Shown: positions 52,851 through 62,867, numbered from the stretch's first letter. The stretch: 64,000 nt of DNA from Bradyrhizobium sp. SRS-191 (GCF_024586915.1 NZ_JANBVS010000007.1:62001-126000); one strand, 5' to 3'. Numbers and translations: made by a program. The notes: generated from the sequence alone by a model not told the origin.

Positions 52851-54989
52851 CTACGCCGCCCTGATGTTGGTCAGGAACGCGTCGACCTCCTCGCGCAGCG
52901 TCTCGGCCTCGCGGCGCAGTGTCTCCGAGGCGCTCAGCACCTCGTTGGCGGAGGTGCCGGCCTGGGCCGAGGCGCTGGAGACGCCGGTGATGTTGTTGGA
53001 GACCTCGGTGGTGCCCGACGCCGCCTGCTGGATGTTGCGGGCGATCTCGTGCGTCGCGGTGCCCTGCTGCTCGACGGCGGCGGCGATCGCTGTCGTGACG
53101 TTGTCGATCTCGGCGATGGTCTCGCCGATGTTGCGGATCGCCGACACGGCCGACGAGGCGACCTGCTGCATGCCGGCGATCTGGGTGCGGATCTCGTCGG
53201 TGGCCTTCGCCGTCTGGCTGGCGAGGCTCTTCACCTCCTGGGCGACGACCGCGAAGCCGCGGCCGGCCTCGCCGGCGCGCGCCGCCTCGATGGTGGCGTT
53301 GAGCGCCAGCAGGTTGGTCTGCGAGGCGATCGCCTGGATCAGGTCCACGACGACGCTGACGCGGCTGGCATTGTCGGCGAGGCCCTGCATCGTGGAGTCG
53401 GTGGCGCCGGCCTCCTCGACCGCCTTCTTGGCGATCTGCGCCGAGGTCACGACCTGGCGGCCGATCTCCGCGATCGACGACGACAGCTGCTCGGTACCGG
53501 CCGACACCGTCTGTACGTTGACCGAGGTCTCCTCGGCCGCGGCAGCGACGGCGCTGACCAGCGAGTTGGACTGATCGGCCGTCTGCGACATGCTCTGCGC
53601 GGTCGTCTGCATCGCGCTGGCGGAGCTCTGCAGATTGGCGAGCGCGCTGCGCACCGTGGCCTCAAACTCGGCGATCCGCGCCTCCATGCGCGTCGCGCGC
53701 TCGGCCTTGGCCACGTTCTCGCGATCCTGCTCGGCGGCGAGCGTGCGCGCCTGAATCATGTTGTCGCGGAACACCTGCAATGTGTCGACCATCGCGCCGA
53801 TCTCGTCGTGCTGCTTGGACGCCGCGATCTCGGTCTCGAGGTCGCCGCTCGACAGGTTCTGCATCGCCTGCTGCAGCCGCTTGATGCGGCGCAGGATGTT
53901 GCCGCCGACATAGAGCCAGACGAACAGCACCGAGCCGAGCAGGGTGGCCGCGCCGGCGCCGATCATGCCGAGCGTCCCCAACTCGATCTCGCGGCCGGCC
54001 GTGCCGGTGGCCCCTTCGGTCGATTTGCGCACGCCCTCGACCAGCTGCTGGACGCTGATGTCGAGGCCGACATTGAGCTTGCGCGTCTCCTCCAGCACGG
54101 TCTGGCCGTAATCGTTGGCGTCGAGCTCCTTCTCGCGGGTCTTGAACACGCGGGTCTTGCCTTCGCCGAGCGCGGCGAGCTTCATCGCGGCATCGTTGAT
54201 CGCCTTGGTGCCGCGGCCGCTCGGCAGCAGCTCCAGGTTCGATTTGAGCTGCGCCAGCGAGTCCTTGAACTGCCGCTCGACGGCCTCCAGCGTGTCGCTG
54301 TCATTGGCCGAGAGCGCGGCGGCCATCTGCGCCACGATCAGATTGCCGGATGCGATGACGTTGCCGAGCTGCTCGACGAAGCGCGCCGCCGCCGTTGCGT
54401 CGTCAGCCGACACTTCCGCCGCGCCGAGCACGGCATTGAGCTGCGTCTGCGCGTCGAGCATCGGCTCGTTCGCCGCCTTGGTGAACTCCTCCTGCGCCTT
54501 GCGCAGGGCGTCGTATTGCTGATTGTGCGTGGCCGCGACTGCGAGCCGCTCGCGCGCCGCCGAGACCAGGCTCTGATTGGCCTCGTTGATGTTCTTGATG
54601 GTCTCAGCGAGCGGCGCCACGACGCTCTTGGCGGCGCCGAGTGCTGCGATCTCGGCAAGCCGCTGCTCGGTGCCCTTCTGGATCTCCTGCATCTTCTTCA
54701 GCCGCTCGTTGAGCGCATCCTCGCTTTGCGAACCCAACAGCGCGGGGCCGAGGCTGGCGAGGCTCGAGCTCTGCGCCAGCAGCTGCAGGCTGGAGGTGAG
54801 GCGGGGAATGTCGCGGCTGGAGAGGTCGACCATGGTGCTGCCGATGTGGCGCAGCATCAGTCCGGCGCCGATGCTGATGGCGATCGCCATGCCCGCGATC
54901 ACGGCGAAGGCGGCGAACAGGCTGCCACGGACGCCCCATCTGGGACGCAGGACTCCGAGCATTCTGCTGAAGCTGAATCGACCCGCCAT
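52851..54989 (-). CDS. Methyl-accepting chemotaxis protein
   Basis: This 712-residue receptor has two membrane helices (about residues 22-42 and 335-357), a large periplasmic helical sensor of roughly 290 residues, a HAMP domain (NILRRIKRLQQAMQNLSSGD, about residues 363-410) and a signalling domain whose hairpin tip contains EVKSLASQTAKATDEIRTQI near residue 590 and [20 protein letters not shown]-like text just before it. It passes ligand occupancy to CheA/CheW. No che genes are nearby, and the ligand is unknown. The extended periplasmic part is helix-rich and lacks a Cache-like look. Confidence 0.93.
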   Translation of the reverse strand: MAGRFSFSRMLGVLRPRWGVRGSLFAAFAVIAGMAIAISIGAGLMLRHIGSTMVDLSSRDIPRLTSSLQLLAQSSSLASLGPALLGSQSEDALNERLKKMQEIQKGTEQRLAEIAALGAAKSVVAPLAETIKNINEANQSLVSAARERLAVAATHNQQYDALRKAQEEFTKAANEPMLDAQTQLNAVLGAAEVSADDATAAARFVEQLGNVIASGNLIVAQMAAALSANDSDTLEAVERQFKDSLAQLKSNLELLPSGRGTKAINDAAMKLAALGEGKTRVFKTREKELDANDYGQTVLEETRKLNVGLDISVQQLVEGVRKSTEGATGTAGREIELGTLGMIGAGAATLLGSVLFVWLYVGGNILRRIKRLQQAMQNLSSGDLETEIAASKQHDEIGAMVDTLQVFRDNMIQARTLAAEQDRENVAKAERATRMEARIAEFEATVRSALANLQSSASAMQTTAQSMSQTADQSNSLVSAVAAAAEETSVNVQTVSAGTEQLSSSIAEIGRQVVTSAQIAKKAVEEAGATDSTMQGLADNASRVSVVVDLIQAIASQTNLLALNATIEAARAGEAGRGFAVVAQEVKSLASQTAKATDEIRTQIAGMQQVASSAVSAIRNIGETIAEIDNVTTAIAAAVEQQGTATHEIARNIQQAASGTTEVSNNITGVSSASAQAGTSANEVLSASETLRREAETLREEVDAFLTNIRAA

Positions 54990-55175
54990 GTCTCGTTTCC
55001 CTCAATAGCCGCTACTTTGAGCTGATGTTTGCGGGGCACTATCGCGGCGGCGAGTTAACAATCCGGGAAATTACGCAGTTCGTGCTGATTTTTTGCGCAT
55101 TTCCGCATTTCATGTCGCGGCATTCTACAGCGCAGAAAGGGTTGTTAGTCCGCGGAACCGATAACCCATGATAAC

Positions 55176-55199
55176 AAAAGGCCGGCATCGCTGCCGGCC
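55176..55199 (-). terminator. Terminator after outer-membrane protein gene
   Basis: GGCCGGCA pairs with TGCCGGCC across TCGC. On the minus strand the stem is followed by TTTTG, so it ends transcription of the beta-barrel gene. It lies 36 bases past that gene's stop. Confidence 0.75.
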
Positions 55200-55234
55200 G
55201 CTCGCTGCTTGTTTTTATTTGACGCCTGTGTAGC

Positions 55235-55969
55235 TCAGTAGCGGGCCGCGACAGGAGCGCCCCAGTTGAAGCGGTAGTTCACGCCGGCCTTGAAGGTGTG
55301 ATCGTCTGTGCTGAAGCTGCCGGTCGGAACCAGCGCGGCGGGCGTCGTGAACGTGGCGTTGCCGAAATTGTAGTACTGATACTCGGCCTTAGCCGACCAG
55401 CTCGGCGCGAACATGTATTCGAGGCCGCCGCCGATGGTCCAGCCGTTGCGGTGATCGCCATTCGTGGCGAAGGGCACCGGGGTGCCGGCCAGCGTCACCT
55501 TCTCATTGTTGTCCGAATAGGCGTAGCCGCCCTTCACATAGAGCAGGCCCGGACCCCAGGTGTAGCCGAAGCGGCCGGTGATCGAGCCGAGGCCGCGCTG
55601 GCTGTTGGTATAGGTATAGCCGAGCGGGAACGCCGCGCCGACATTACCGCTCAGCCAGCTGTACTGGCCTTCCGCGCCGATCACCCAGGTGGGCGCGAAC
55701 TGCCAGTCGGCGCCGACCTGCACGCCGCCGAGGAAGCGGCCATTGGAATTGTTGCCGGTGCCGAGGCCGGAATAGTTGTTGTTGCTGGAGAACGCGCCGC
55801 CGAGATGGGCGCCGATGTAGAAGCCGGTCCAGTTGTAGATCGGCGAGACGTAGGCCGGCGGCGCCTTGGTCGCGTAGGGATAGGTGCGGGCGCCGAGGTC
55901 GGCGGCGAAGGCGGACGGAGCCGAGGCGAGCACGGCGAGCGCAACGGTGGCGAACAGGATCTTCTTCAT
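55235..55969 (-). CDS. Outer-membrane beta-barrel protein (Omp25/31-like)
   Basis: This 244-residue protein has a signal peptide (MKKILFATVALAVLASAPSA, cleavage near AFAAD) and an eight-stranded-barrel style of alternating aromatic strands: NWTGFYIGAHLGGAFSSNN near residue 50 is the classic opening of rhizobial and Brucella Omp25/Omp31-like porins, and it ends with KAGVNYRFNWG near the C-terminus. Such proteins stabilise the outer membrane and may act as small pores. The start has GGAGA upstream, and a terminator follows at 55176-55199. Confidence 0.92.
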   Translation of the reverse strand: MKKILFATVALAVLASAPSAFAADLGARTYPYATKAPPAYVSPIYNWTGFYIGAHLGGAFSSNNNYSGLGTGNNSNGRFLGGVQVGADWQFAPTWVIGAEGQYSWLSGNVGAAFPLGYTYTNSQRGLGSITGRFGYTWGPGLLYVKGGYAYSDNNEKVTLAGTPVPFATNGDHRNGWTIGGGLEYMFAPSWSAKAEYQYYNFGNATFTTPAALVPTGSFSTDDHTFKAGVNYRFNWGAPVAARY

Positions 55970-56188
55970 GGCGGGTCTCCAACTCAGACTAACAAGGCTC
56001 GCGCAGTGCGCGCCGTCGATGGGTTGGAGATAGATCGAATTTGAATCAAATGCTGTCACTCGCGCAGCACACCGCCCTCGAACCCAACCGGTTCGCCGGC
56101 AAACGTCGCGTCGTAGTTAGCAGAGTCCTAACGAAGCCTGTCGTGCGGATCGTTCGTGCACGCCGCTGTGCCGTTGCGGCACAAGCGG

Positions 56189-56500
56189 TTAACGCGCCTT
56201 AAGGGCTTCGTGCAGCGCCGCCGCGGCGTCGCGCAGCTGAGACCGGTGAAAGTCGTCGTCCGCGGGAATCGCGCCGACGCTTGCGGCGAGCTCGGTGAGG
56301 ATCGCGGCGAGCAGCCCATAGTTCAGGTGCATGTGGATCGACTTGCGGACGTCCTCTGCTCCCGGCCGCTCCAGGGTCAGCGCCAGCCCTGAGGGTTCGA
56401 GATGCACCTCGAAGCGCGAGGATCGTTCGAACGTGCCGACGTAGAACTTGTCGGGATATTCCAGCGCGATCTCGGCCTTGTCGGGAATGGGTTTCGACAT
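56189..56500 (-). CDS. Small conserved hypothetical protein
   Basis: The 103-residue soluble protein opens with MSKPIPDKAEIALEYPDKFY and shows short strands (GTFERSSRFEVHLEPSGL, LALTLERPG) followed by helices (HMHLNYGLLAAILTELAASV and LRDAAAALHEALKAR). I recognise no family. It has AGGAG seven bases upstream of the ATG at 56500, the codon use is native, and no signal peptide is visible. It sits alone between an outer-membrane gene and a divergent chemoreceptor. Confidence 0.75.
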   Translation of the reverse strand: MSKPIPDKAEIALEYPDKFYVGTFERSSRFEVHLEPSGLALTLERPGAEDVRKSIHMHLNYGLLAAILTELAASVGAIPADDDFHRSQLRDAAAALHEALKAR

Positions 56501-56842
56501 CGGAAGGCTCCTGAGGGGGATACGCCGCAGCCTCGCAAATCCGACGCGGCCCGCCTTGCGCCAGGTCAGACGATTGCCATCGCCGCCGAGCCCACCGCAG
56601 GCCGCATCGGCCGCCGCCACCGGCTGCGTCGCTCCGTCCAGGGGGCGCCGGCTCATGCGGCAAGGGCATGGCCGCAGTTCTACGGATACGGAAATTTACG
56701 TTCGTTGAAAAAGGGTTGTGCATGCTGATCGCATTAACCGCTCAGGCCGGAGCAGCTAAGCCGGCGCCCATCGATCCTCAGCGTGGATGTGGCGCACCCC
56801 GGCCCCCAGCCGTCTCGGTCCTCACGAGGAATGTCGTCCGAC
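56501..56842. other. Divergent intergenic region before PilZ chemoreceptor
   Basis: About 340 bases with no supported gene. Promoters for the small hypothetical gene and the chemoreceptor should lie here. The least GC-rich part is 56685-56745. No dyad stronger than six bases was seen. Confidence 0.4.
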
Positions 56843-58831
56843 ATGAAGATGCGTCTTTCCATTTCCGCGCTCATTGCAGTCTTCGGCCTCGTGCTCGCGC
56901 TCGGCTTCGGCGCCGTCGTCCTGACCAGCGCCTATGCGCTTCGTGAGCTCAAGGTCGGCGGACCGCTCTACAGCAAGATCAAGCTCGGCAACGACCTCGT
57001 GGCCGACATCCTGCCGCCGCCGGAATATGTGCTCGAGGCCTATCTCGAGGCGACGCTGGCGTTGCGTGAGCCCAAGAATCTGGACACGCATGCCAAGAAG
57101 CTCACGCAGCTCAGGAAGGACTACGAAGACCGCAAGGCGTTCTGGACCACTTCGCCACTCGAGCCTGAGCTGAAGTCGCTGCTGGTCGAACGGTCCGATG
57201 CCGAGGTCGGCAAGTTCTGGCGGGCAGCCGAAGGCGAGCTGATCCCAGCGCTCAGCGCCGGCGACATGACCAAGGCCGGCGCCGCCTATGCCCGGCTCAG
57301 CGACGCCTATGCTGCGCACCGCGCTCTCATCGATACGCTGGTCGAGAAGGCGAACAAGTTGAACTCGGACATGGAGGGTACGGCCGCGGATCAGGACAGC
57401 CGCATCTCGGTCGTGGTCTGGACCGTGGCTTGTATCGTGCTGGCGCTGGTCGTTGCGGGAATGACGGGCCTCGTCATCGGCGTCGTGCGGCCGCTGTCGC
57501 GCATGACCGGTCTGATGCGGCGGATTGCCGAGGGCCAGCTCGCCACGGAGATTCCCTATGCCGATCGCGGCGACGAGATCGGCGCGATGGCGCGCGCGCT
57601 CGACGTCTTCAAGACCAATGCGATCGAGAACAACAGCCTGCGGGACAAGCAGGACCGCGACCGCACCGCGGCCGAGCAGGCGAAGAAGCGGGCCATGCTG
57701 AACATGGCCGACGTCATCGAGCGCGAGACCGGCACGTCGGTCGAGGCCGCGGCCAGCGCCTCGCGCCAGGTCGAAGCGGTGGCCAGCGGTCTGTCCAACC
57801 TCGCGCACGAGCTCTCTGCCGATGCCCAGTCCGTCGCGGCGGCTTCGGAGCAGTCGCTCGCAAATGCCCAGACCGTCTCGTCGGCGGCCGAGCAGTTGAG
57901 CTCGGCGATCCGCGAGATCTCCAGCCAGGTCGCCCGGGCGAGCACCCTGACCAAATCGGCCGTCGGAGGGCGCGAAAAAGCCAAGACCACGATGCTGTCG
58001 CTGACCCAGGCGGTCGACAAGATCGCCGAGGTGTCGAACCTGATCGGCGGCATCGCCGGGCAGACCAACCTGCTCGCGCTCAACGCCACGATCGAAGCGG
58101 CGCGCGCCGGCGAGGCCGGTCGCGGCTTCGCCGTGGTCGCCGCCGAGGTCAAGTCGCTGTCGGATCAGACCGCCAAGTCGACGGAGGAGATCTCGCGCCT
58201 GATCGGCGAGGTGCAGGCCACCACGCAGGCGACCATCGACGTCGTCGAAGGCATCGGCAGCCAGATTTCCGAGATCGACGAGGTGGCGGCCTCGATTGCC
58301 GCGGCGATGGAGGAGCAGCACGCGGCGACGCAGGAGATCAGCCGTTCGGTCCACTCCTCCGCGAGCGCCGCGCGCGATGTCTCGTCCAAGATCGGCAATG
58401 TCGGCAAGGATGCCGGGATGGTCAATGATCGCGCCGCGGAGGTTCGCAGCGCGATCGGCGACGTCGCCTCCAGCCTGACGTCGCTGCGCACGACCCTGGT
58501 GAAGGTGGTCAGGACGACGACGGCCGAGGCCGACCGCCGGCACGCGCCGCGATTCAAATCCAGCTTGCCGATCAAGGTCATCGACAACACCAAGGGGATG
58601 GTGAAGGCCGATCTGGTGGACATCTCCGAGGGTGGCGCCTGGTTCCGCTTCGAGCCCGAGCCGGGGATCGGCGATCGCGGCGTTCTGCAGTTCGCAGGCT
58701 TCGACCACGATGTGCCCTATCTGGTTCGCGGCCGTGACCGCGACGCGTTGCGGGTCGAGTTCGATCTGGGCGCCGCGCGCGAGTCCTTCGTCACCTGGTT
58801 CAGGTCGGCCTTCACGCGCGAGGCGGCCTGA
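56843..58831 (+). CDS. Methyl-accepting chemotaxis protein with C-terminal PilZ domain
   Basis: This 662-residue receptor has two membrane helices (about residues 5-30 and 190-215) flanking a 150-residue periplasmic sensor, a HAMP domain (about 216-265), a signalling domain with [20 protein letters not shown] near residue 417, and a C-terminal PilZ domain from about residue 562. Both c-di-GMP motifs are intact: RRHAPR (RxxxR) near 563 and DISEGG (DxSxxG) near 592. Such receptors, known in Azospirillum and other bacteria, adjust taxis to c-di-GMP level. ATG 56831 is also possible, but GAGGA abuts it; ATG 56843 gives workable spacing. Confidence 0.92.
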   Translation: MKMRLSISALIAVFGLVLALGFGAVVLTSAYALRELKVGGPLYSKIKLGNDLVADILPPPEYVLEAYLEATLALREPKNLDTHAKKLTQLRKDYEDRKAFWTTSPLEPELKSLLVERSDAEVGKFWRAAEGELIPALSAGDMTKAGAAYARLSDAYAAHRALIDTLVEKANKLNSDMEGTAADQDSRISVVVWTVACIVLALVVAGMTGLVIGVVRPLSRMTGLMRRIAEGQLATEIPYADRGDEIGAMARALDVFKTNAIENNSLRDKQDRDRTAAEQAKKRAMLNMADVIERETGTSVEAAASASRQVEAVASGLSNLAHELSADAQSVAAASEQSLANAQTVSSAAEQLSSAIREISSQVARASTLTKSAVGGREKAKTTMLSLTQAVDKIAEVSNLIGGIAGQTNLLALNATIEAARAGEAGRGFAVVAAEVKSLSDQTAKSTEEISRLIGEVQATTQATIDVVEGIGSQISEIDEVAASIAAAMEEQHAATQEISRSVHSSASAARDVSSKIGNVGKDAGMVNDRAAEVRSAIGDVASSLTSLRTTLVKVVRTTTAEADRRHAPRFKSSLPIKVIDNTKGMVKADLVDISEGGAWFRFEPEPGIGDRGVLQFAGFDHDVPYLVRGRDRDALRVEFDLGAARESFVTWFRSAFTREAA

Positions 58832-58860
58832 GCCGTTTGCGGCGCTGATCAAAAGAAAAA

Positions 58861-58884
58861 GCCTCCGCCTGAGCAGGCGGAGGC
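58861..58884. terminator. Bidirectional terminator between chemoreceptor and molybdenum hydroxylase
   Basis: GCCTCCGCCT pairs perfectly with AGGCGGAGGC across GAGC. AAAAGAAAAA on the left supplies a U-run for minus-strand transcripts, and TTGTCTCTTT lies on the right. It fits the convergent genes. Confidence 0.88.
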
Positions 58885-58910
58885 TTGTCTCTTTGGCGGG
58901 CTCGTGTCCG

Positions 58911-61175
58911 TCACGCCCGGCGAACGAGGTCGCTGATCCGCACCGGGAAGCGCCTGATGCGGACACCCGTCGCGTGCGCCACGGCGTTGGCCACCGCGCC
59001 GGCCGAGCCGGTGATGCCGATCTCGCCGACGCCCTTGATCCCCAGCGGATTGACGAACGGATCGTGCTCCGCGACCGTGAACGCCTCGATCGCGGGGACA
59101 TCGGCATTCACCGGCACATGATACTCGCCGAGATTGGCGTTCATGATCCGCCCGCTGCGGCGGTCGGTGACAGCCTCCTCGTGCAGTGCCAGCGAGATGC
59201 CCCAGATCATGCCGCCGACGAGCTGGCTCTTCACCAGCTTCGGATTGATGATCCGGCCCGCCGCGAAGGCGCCGACCATGCGGGTCACGCGGACCTGGCC
59301 GAGATCGGGATCGACCTTCACCTCGGCGAAGACGGCGCCATGCGAATGCATCGCGTACTGCTCGTTGGCGGCCGGATCAGGCACGCCTGAACCGGAGCCG
59401 TCGACCTCGTCGAGGCCGGCGCGCGCGAGAATGTCCGCATAGCTCTCGCCGCGGCCCTCGTCGTCGCGCCGGATGAGGCGGCCGTTGCGGGCGATCACCC
59501 CGGCATTGCCGGCGCCGAACAGCGGCGAGCGCTGGTCTGATGTCGCGAGCTCGGCGAGCCTGGCGATGACGGCTGCACCGGCGTTGTGGATCGCGGTGCC
59601 GACGGTCGCGGTGTGCGCCGAGCCGCCGGCGATGCCGGCGTCGGGCAGGTCCGAGGTGCCGGCCTTGAACGTCACCTGATCAAGCTCCAGCGCAAGCGAA
59701 TCCGCCGCGACCTGCGCCAATGCGGTCCACGCGCCCTGGCCCATGTCATGCGCACCGCTCTCGACCACGCCGCTGCCGTCGCGCCGGATCACGGCCCGCG
59801 CCTGGCCTGCGAACATCAGCGCGTGGAACGTCGCGGTGCCCATGCCCCAGCCGACCAGGAAGCCGTCCTTGTCGCGCATCGTGCGGGCCTTCAGCGGCCG
59901 CTCCCACCAGCCGAAGCGCTCCGCGCCCTGCGTGTAGCACTCGCGCAGCGCCTTGGAGGAGAACGGCTTGCCGGTGGAAGGCTCGACCTCAGCGTAGTTC
60001 TTGACGCGGAAGGCGAGGGGATCGAGGCCGCAGGCCTCCGCCATCTCGTCGACGGCGCTCTCCAGCGCAATCGATCCCGGCGCGAGGCCGGGGGCGCGCA
60101 CGAACAGCGGCGTGCCGGTGTCCATGCGGACGGCGTCATAGGTCGTCGCGATCGCGGGGGCGGCGTAGAGCGTGTGCGTCACATGGGCTGCCGCTTCGTA
60201 GAAATCCTCGAAGCTCGAGGTCGCGATCCGCGCATGGTGATGGATCCCCGCGAGCTGCCCCGCGGCGCTGGCGCCGAGGCGCAAGGTCTGTTTAGTCGGC
60301 GAGCGATGGCCGAACGGACCGTAGAGCTGCTCGCGGCGGGCCACGAGCTTCACCGGACGGCCGACCATCTTGGCGGCGAGAATGCCGAGCACCTGCGGTC
60401 CCGCCATGAGGCCCTTGCCGCCGAAGCCGCCGCCAAGAAAGGGGCTGCGGATCAGGATGTTGTCCGGCGCGATCCCGAACAATTCGGCGAGGCGCGCGCG
60501 CATCATCACGAGCCCCTGCGTCGGGGTGTCGATGACGAGCCTGTCGCCCTGCCATTCCGCGACGATCGCATGCGGCTCCATCGCATTGTGGTAGTGCGGC
60601 GGGGTCTCGTAGATCGCCGTGATCTGCTTCTCGCTGGCGGCGAACGCCGCCTCGACATCGCCATGGCGCTGTTCGGCCGGCATACCCATGCCAACGACCG
60701 GCGGCACATAGGCAGCGTCAGCATCCAGACCGATGCGCGCCGGCTCAGCCTCGTAGCGCGGCGCCAGCAGGGCGGCGCCTTCGGTCGCGGCTTCCAGCGA
60801 CTCGGCGATGACGACGGCGATCGGCTGGTTGGCGTAGCGCACGCGATCGTTCTGCAGCGCCTCGAAGCGGAACGAGAACGGATTGGGCTTGCCGTCGGGA
60901 TCGGAATGCAGCGGCGGCCGGTTGGCCTGCGTCATGACCTCGACCACGCCGGGATGCGCCTTGGCCGCCGCAACGTCGAGCGCGGCGACGCGGCCACGTG
61001 CGACGCTGGAGACAGCCAGCACCGCATAAAGCAGGCCGGGCGGATTGTTGTCGGCCGCGTAGGTCGCGCGGCCCGTGACCTTGGCGAGACCATCGACGCG
61101 CGACAACGGCTGACCGATGTTCGAGCCATGGCGGAGATGGGCGGGATCGCGGGAGAGATTGAGCTCAGGCGTCAT
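58911..61175 (-). CDS. paoC: Molybdopterin-binding subunit of aldehyde/xanthine-type oxidoreductase
   Basis: This 754-residue large subunit binds the molybdenum cofactor of a xanthine-oxidase-family enzyme. RATYAADNNPPGLLYAVLAV near residue 38 opens the domain. GGGFGGKGLMAGPQVLGILA near residue 255 and the GVGEIGITGSAGAVANAVAH end near residue 725, with the catalytic Glu, match PaoC/YagR. The start at 61175 overlaps the paoB stop by 11 bases. It should oxidise aldehydes or heteroaromatics to acids. The exact substrate is unknown. Confidence 0.92.
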   Translation of the reverse strand: MTPELNLSRDPAHLRHGSNIGQPLSRVDGLAKVTGRATYAADNNPPGLLYAVLAVSSVARGRVAALDVAAAKAHPGVVEVMTQANRPPLHSDPDGKPNPFSFRFEALQNDRVRYANQPIAVVIAESLEAATEGAALLAPRYEAEPARIGLDADAAYVPPVVGMGMPAEQRHGDVEAAFAASEKQITAIYETPPHYHNAMEPHAIVAEWQGDRLVIDTPTQGLVMMRARLAELFGIAPDNILIRSPFLGGGFGGKGLMAGPQVLGILAAKMVGRPVKLVARREQLYGPFGHRSPTKQTLRLGASAAGQLAGIHHHARIATSSFEDFYEAAAHVTHTLYAAPAIATTYDAVRMDTGTPLFVRAPGLAPGSIALESAVDEMAEACGLDPLAFRVKNYAEVEPSTGKPFSSKALRECYTQGAERFGWWERPLKARTMRDKDGFLVGWGMGTATFHALMFAGQARAVIRRDGSGVVESGAHDMGQGAWTALAQVAADSLALELDQVTFKAGTSDLPDAGIAGGSAHTATVGTAIHNAGAAVIARLAELATSDQRSPLFGAGNAGVIARNGRLIRRDDEGRGESYADILARAGLDEVDGSGSGVPDPAANEQYAMHSHGAVFAEVKVDPDLGQVRVTRMVGAFAAGRIINPKLVKSQLVGGMIWGISLALHEEAVTDRRSGRIMNANLGEYHVPVNADVPAIEAFTVAEHDPFVNPLGIKGVGEIGITGSAGAVANAVAHATGVRIRRFPVRISDLVRRA

Positions 61176-62223
61176 GAAGCGCTCCTGGAACGGCGGAGAA
61201 GGGAGAGGCCGGCAGCGCCGGCATGCGCGACGGCGTGCCTTGCGCTGCGGCGGCAAGCGCGCGCACGATCAGCTGCCGTGCGAGCGGGATCTTGTAGGCG
61301 TTGTCGCCGGACGGCTTTGCCTCGCGCAGCGCCGCGTCGGCCGCGTGTTCGAACACCTCCGGCTCGGCGGACTGTCCGGCGAGGAGCGCTTCGGCGTCAT
61401 GCGCACGCCACGGCTTGGCGGCGACGCCGCCGAGCGCGAGACGCGCCTGCTTGATGCTGCCGTTCTCGATCACGAGGCCGGCCGCAGCGGAGACCACGGC
61501 AAAGGCGTAGGAGTTGCGCTCGCGGACTTTGAGATAGCGCGCGTGCCTGGCGAAACCTCGTGCGGCCGCGGGCAGCCGGACCGCAACGATCAACTCGCCG
61601 GGATTGAGCACGCCCTCACGCTCGGGCGTGCTGCCGGGCAACAGATGCAACGCCTCCAGCGCGACCTCGCGGCGGCTCGAGCTGCCTTCGATCTCGACGA
61701 CCGCATCAAACGCCGCCAACGGAACGCAGAAGTCGGACGGGTTGGTGGCGATGCAGGCGTCGCTCCAGCCGAGCACGGCGTGCTGGCTGTTCTCGCCGTC
61801 GCGGGCATCGCAACCCGACCCGGGCGCGCGCTTGTTGCACGCGGAGGCGGTGTCGTAGAAATAGGCGCAGCGCGTCCGCTGCAGCAGATTGCCGCCGACG
61901 GTCGCCGCATTGCGCAGCTGGGCCGAGGCTCCTGACAGCAGCGCTTCCGCCACCGCAGGGAAGTCGCGGGCGAAAGATGCGTCGTAAGCCAGGTCCGCAT
62001 TGCGTACCAGCGCGCCGATCCTGACATCGCCATTGTCCAGCGTCTCGATCCGCGTGAGCTCCTTGATCTGCGTGATGTCGACCAGCCGCTCCGGTCTCAC
62101 AACATTGCCCTTCATCAGGTCGAGCAGGTTGGTGCCCGAAGCGAGATACGCCGCGCCGGGTGCGCCGGCCGCCGCGATCGCTTCGGCAACCGTCGCGGGC
62201 TTCACATAATCGAACCGGTTCAT
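61165..62223 (-). CDS. paoB: FAD-binding subunit with extra [4Fe-4S] motif
   Basis: This 352-residue medium subunit has an FAD domain (AAYLASGTNLLDLMKGNVVR near residue 25; LRNAATVGGNLLQRTRCAYF near residue 103). The stretch RCAYFYDTASACNKRAPGSG followed by CDA supplies the Cys set for the additional [4Fe-4S] cluster that marks PaoB-type subunits, absent in ordinary xanthine dehydrogenases. Its start overlaps the paoA stop by 4 bases (ATGA). It passes electrons between the molybdenum and acceptor sites. Confidence 0.92.
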   Translation of the reverse strand: MNRFDYVKPATVAEAIAAAGAPGAAYLASGTNLLDLMKGNVVRPERLVDITQIKELTRIETLDNGDVRIGALVRNADLAYDASFARDFPAVAEALLSGASAQLRNAATVGGNLLQRTRCAYFYDTASACNKRAPGSGCDARDGENSQHAVLGWSDACIATNPSDFCVPLAAFDAVVEIEGSSSRREVALEALHLLPGSTPEREGVLNPGELIVAVRLPAAARGFARHARYLKVRERNSYAFAVVSAAAGLVIENGSIKQARLALGGVAAKPWRAHDAEALLAGQSAEPEVFEHAADAALREAKPSGDNAYKIPLARQLIVRALAAAAQGTPSRMPALPASPFSAVPGALHDA

Positions 62224-62714
62224 GCCGCGCGCTCCTTCTCGCCGGCGAGCGTCGCCTGCGCGTCCAGCACGGCCTCGACGATGCCGACATAGGCGCTGCA
62301 GCGGCACAGGTTGCCGCTCATGCCCTCGCGCACACGCTCGGGATCATCGCCGGCCTGGCCCTCGTTGAGGAGACCGACCGCGCTCATGATCTGGCCCGGC
62401 GTGCAGAAACCGCATTGCAGGGCGTCGTGGGCGATGAACGCCTCCTGCACGGGATGCAGCTGATCACCCTGGGCGAGGCCTTCGATGGTGGTGATGGCGG
62501 CGCCGTCGAGGCTGAGCGCGAGCGTCAGGCAGGAGTTGATGCGGCGCCCGTCGACAAGGACGGTGCAGGCGCCGCACTGGCCGCGGTCGCAGCCCTTCTT
62601 GGTGCCGGAGAGGTGAAGGCGCTCGCGCAGGAGGTCGAGCAGGGTGACCCGGGGGTCGTCGAGCGCAAGCGTGTGCGGCTCACCGTTGACGGTGAGTCTG
62701 ACAGTCCAATTCAT
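62220..62714 (-). CDS. paoA: [2Fe-2S] iron-sulfur subunit of molybdenum hydroxylase
   Basis: This 164-residue small subunit carries both clusters of the xanthine-oxidase family: the plant-ferredoxin type [20 protein letters not shown] near residue 42 and the C-terminal [10 protein letters not shown] and [12 protein letters not shown] motifs near residues 101 and 134. Unlike E. coli PaoA it begins directly with [16 protein letters not shown] and shows no twin-Arg leader, so the complex is probably cytoplasmic. First gene of paoABC; the TetR operator lies 137 bases upstream. Confidence 0.94.
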   Translation of the reverse strand: MNWTVRLTVNGEPHTLALDDPRVTLLDLLRERLHLSGTKKGCDRGQCGACTVLVDGRRINSCLTLALSLDGAAITTIEGLAQGDQLHPVQEAFIAHDALQCGFCTPGQIMSAVGLLNEGQAGDDPERVREGMSGNLCRCSAYVGIVEAVLDAQATLAGEKERAA

Positions 62715-62850
62715 GCGTTGTTCCGATCGAAGCGATGGCCTAATCGGATCGCAGCGGGCATCGCCTTACGGGCAATGATCCGTCCAGATCCAGCGACCGC
62801 GGGACGACAGCATGGGAAGGTTGGCTGTCCCGGGTGGCAGGTCTATTTAT

Positions 62851-62867
62851 ACGGAGGGATCCTCCGT
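62851..62867. promoter_or_regulatory. TetR-type operator between paoABC and tetR
   Basis: ACGGAGGGATCCTCCGT has perfect 7-base inverted arms (ACGGAGG / CCTCCGT) around GAT, the size typical for TetR-family dimers. A TATTTATACGG stretch overlaps on its left, likely a -10 region. It can repress both divergent genes at once. Confidence 0.78.

Noticed and set aside
56822-59107. 761-residue minus-strand frame opposite the PilZ chemoreceptor
   Set aside because: Antisense shadow running across a terminator; the plus-strand receptor has all expected domains.
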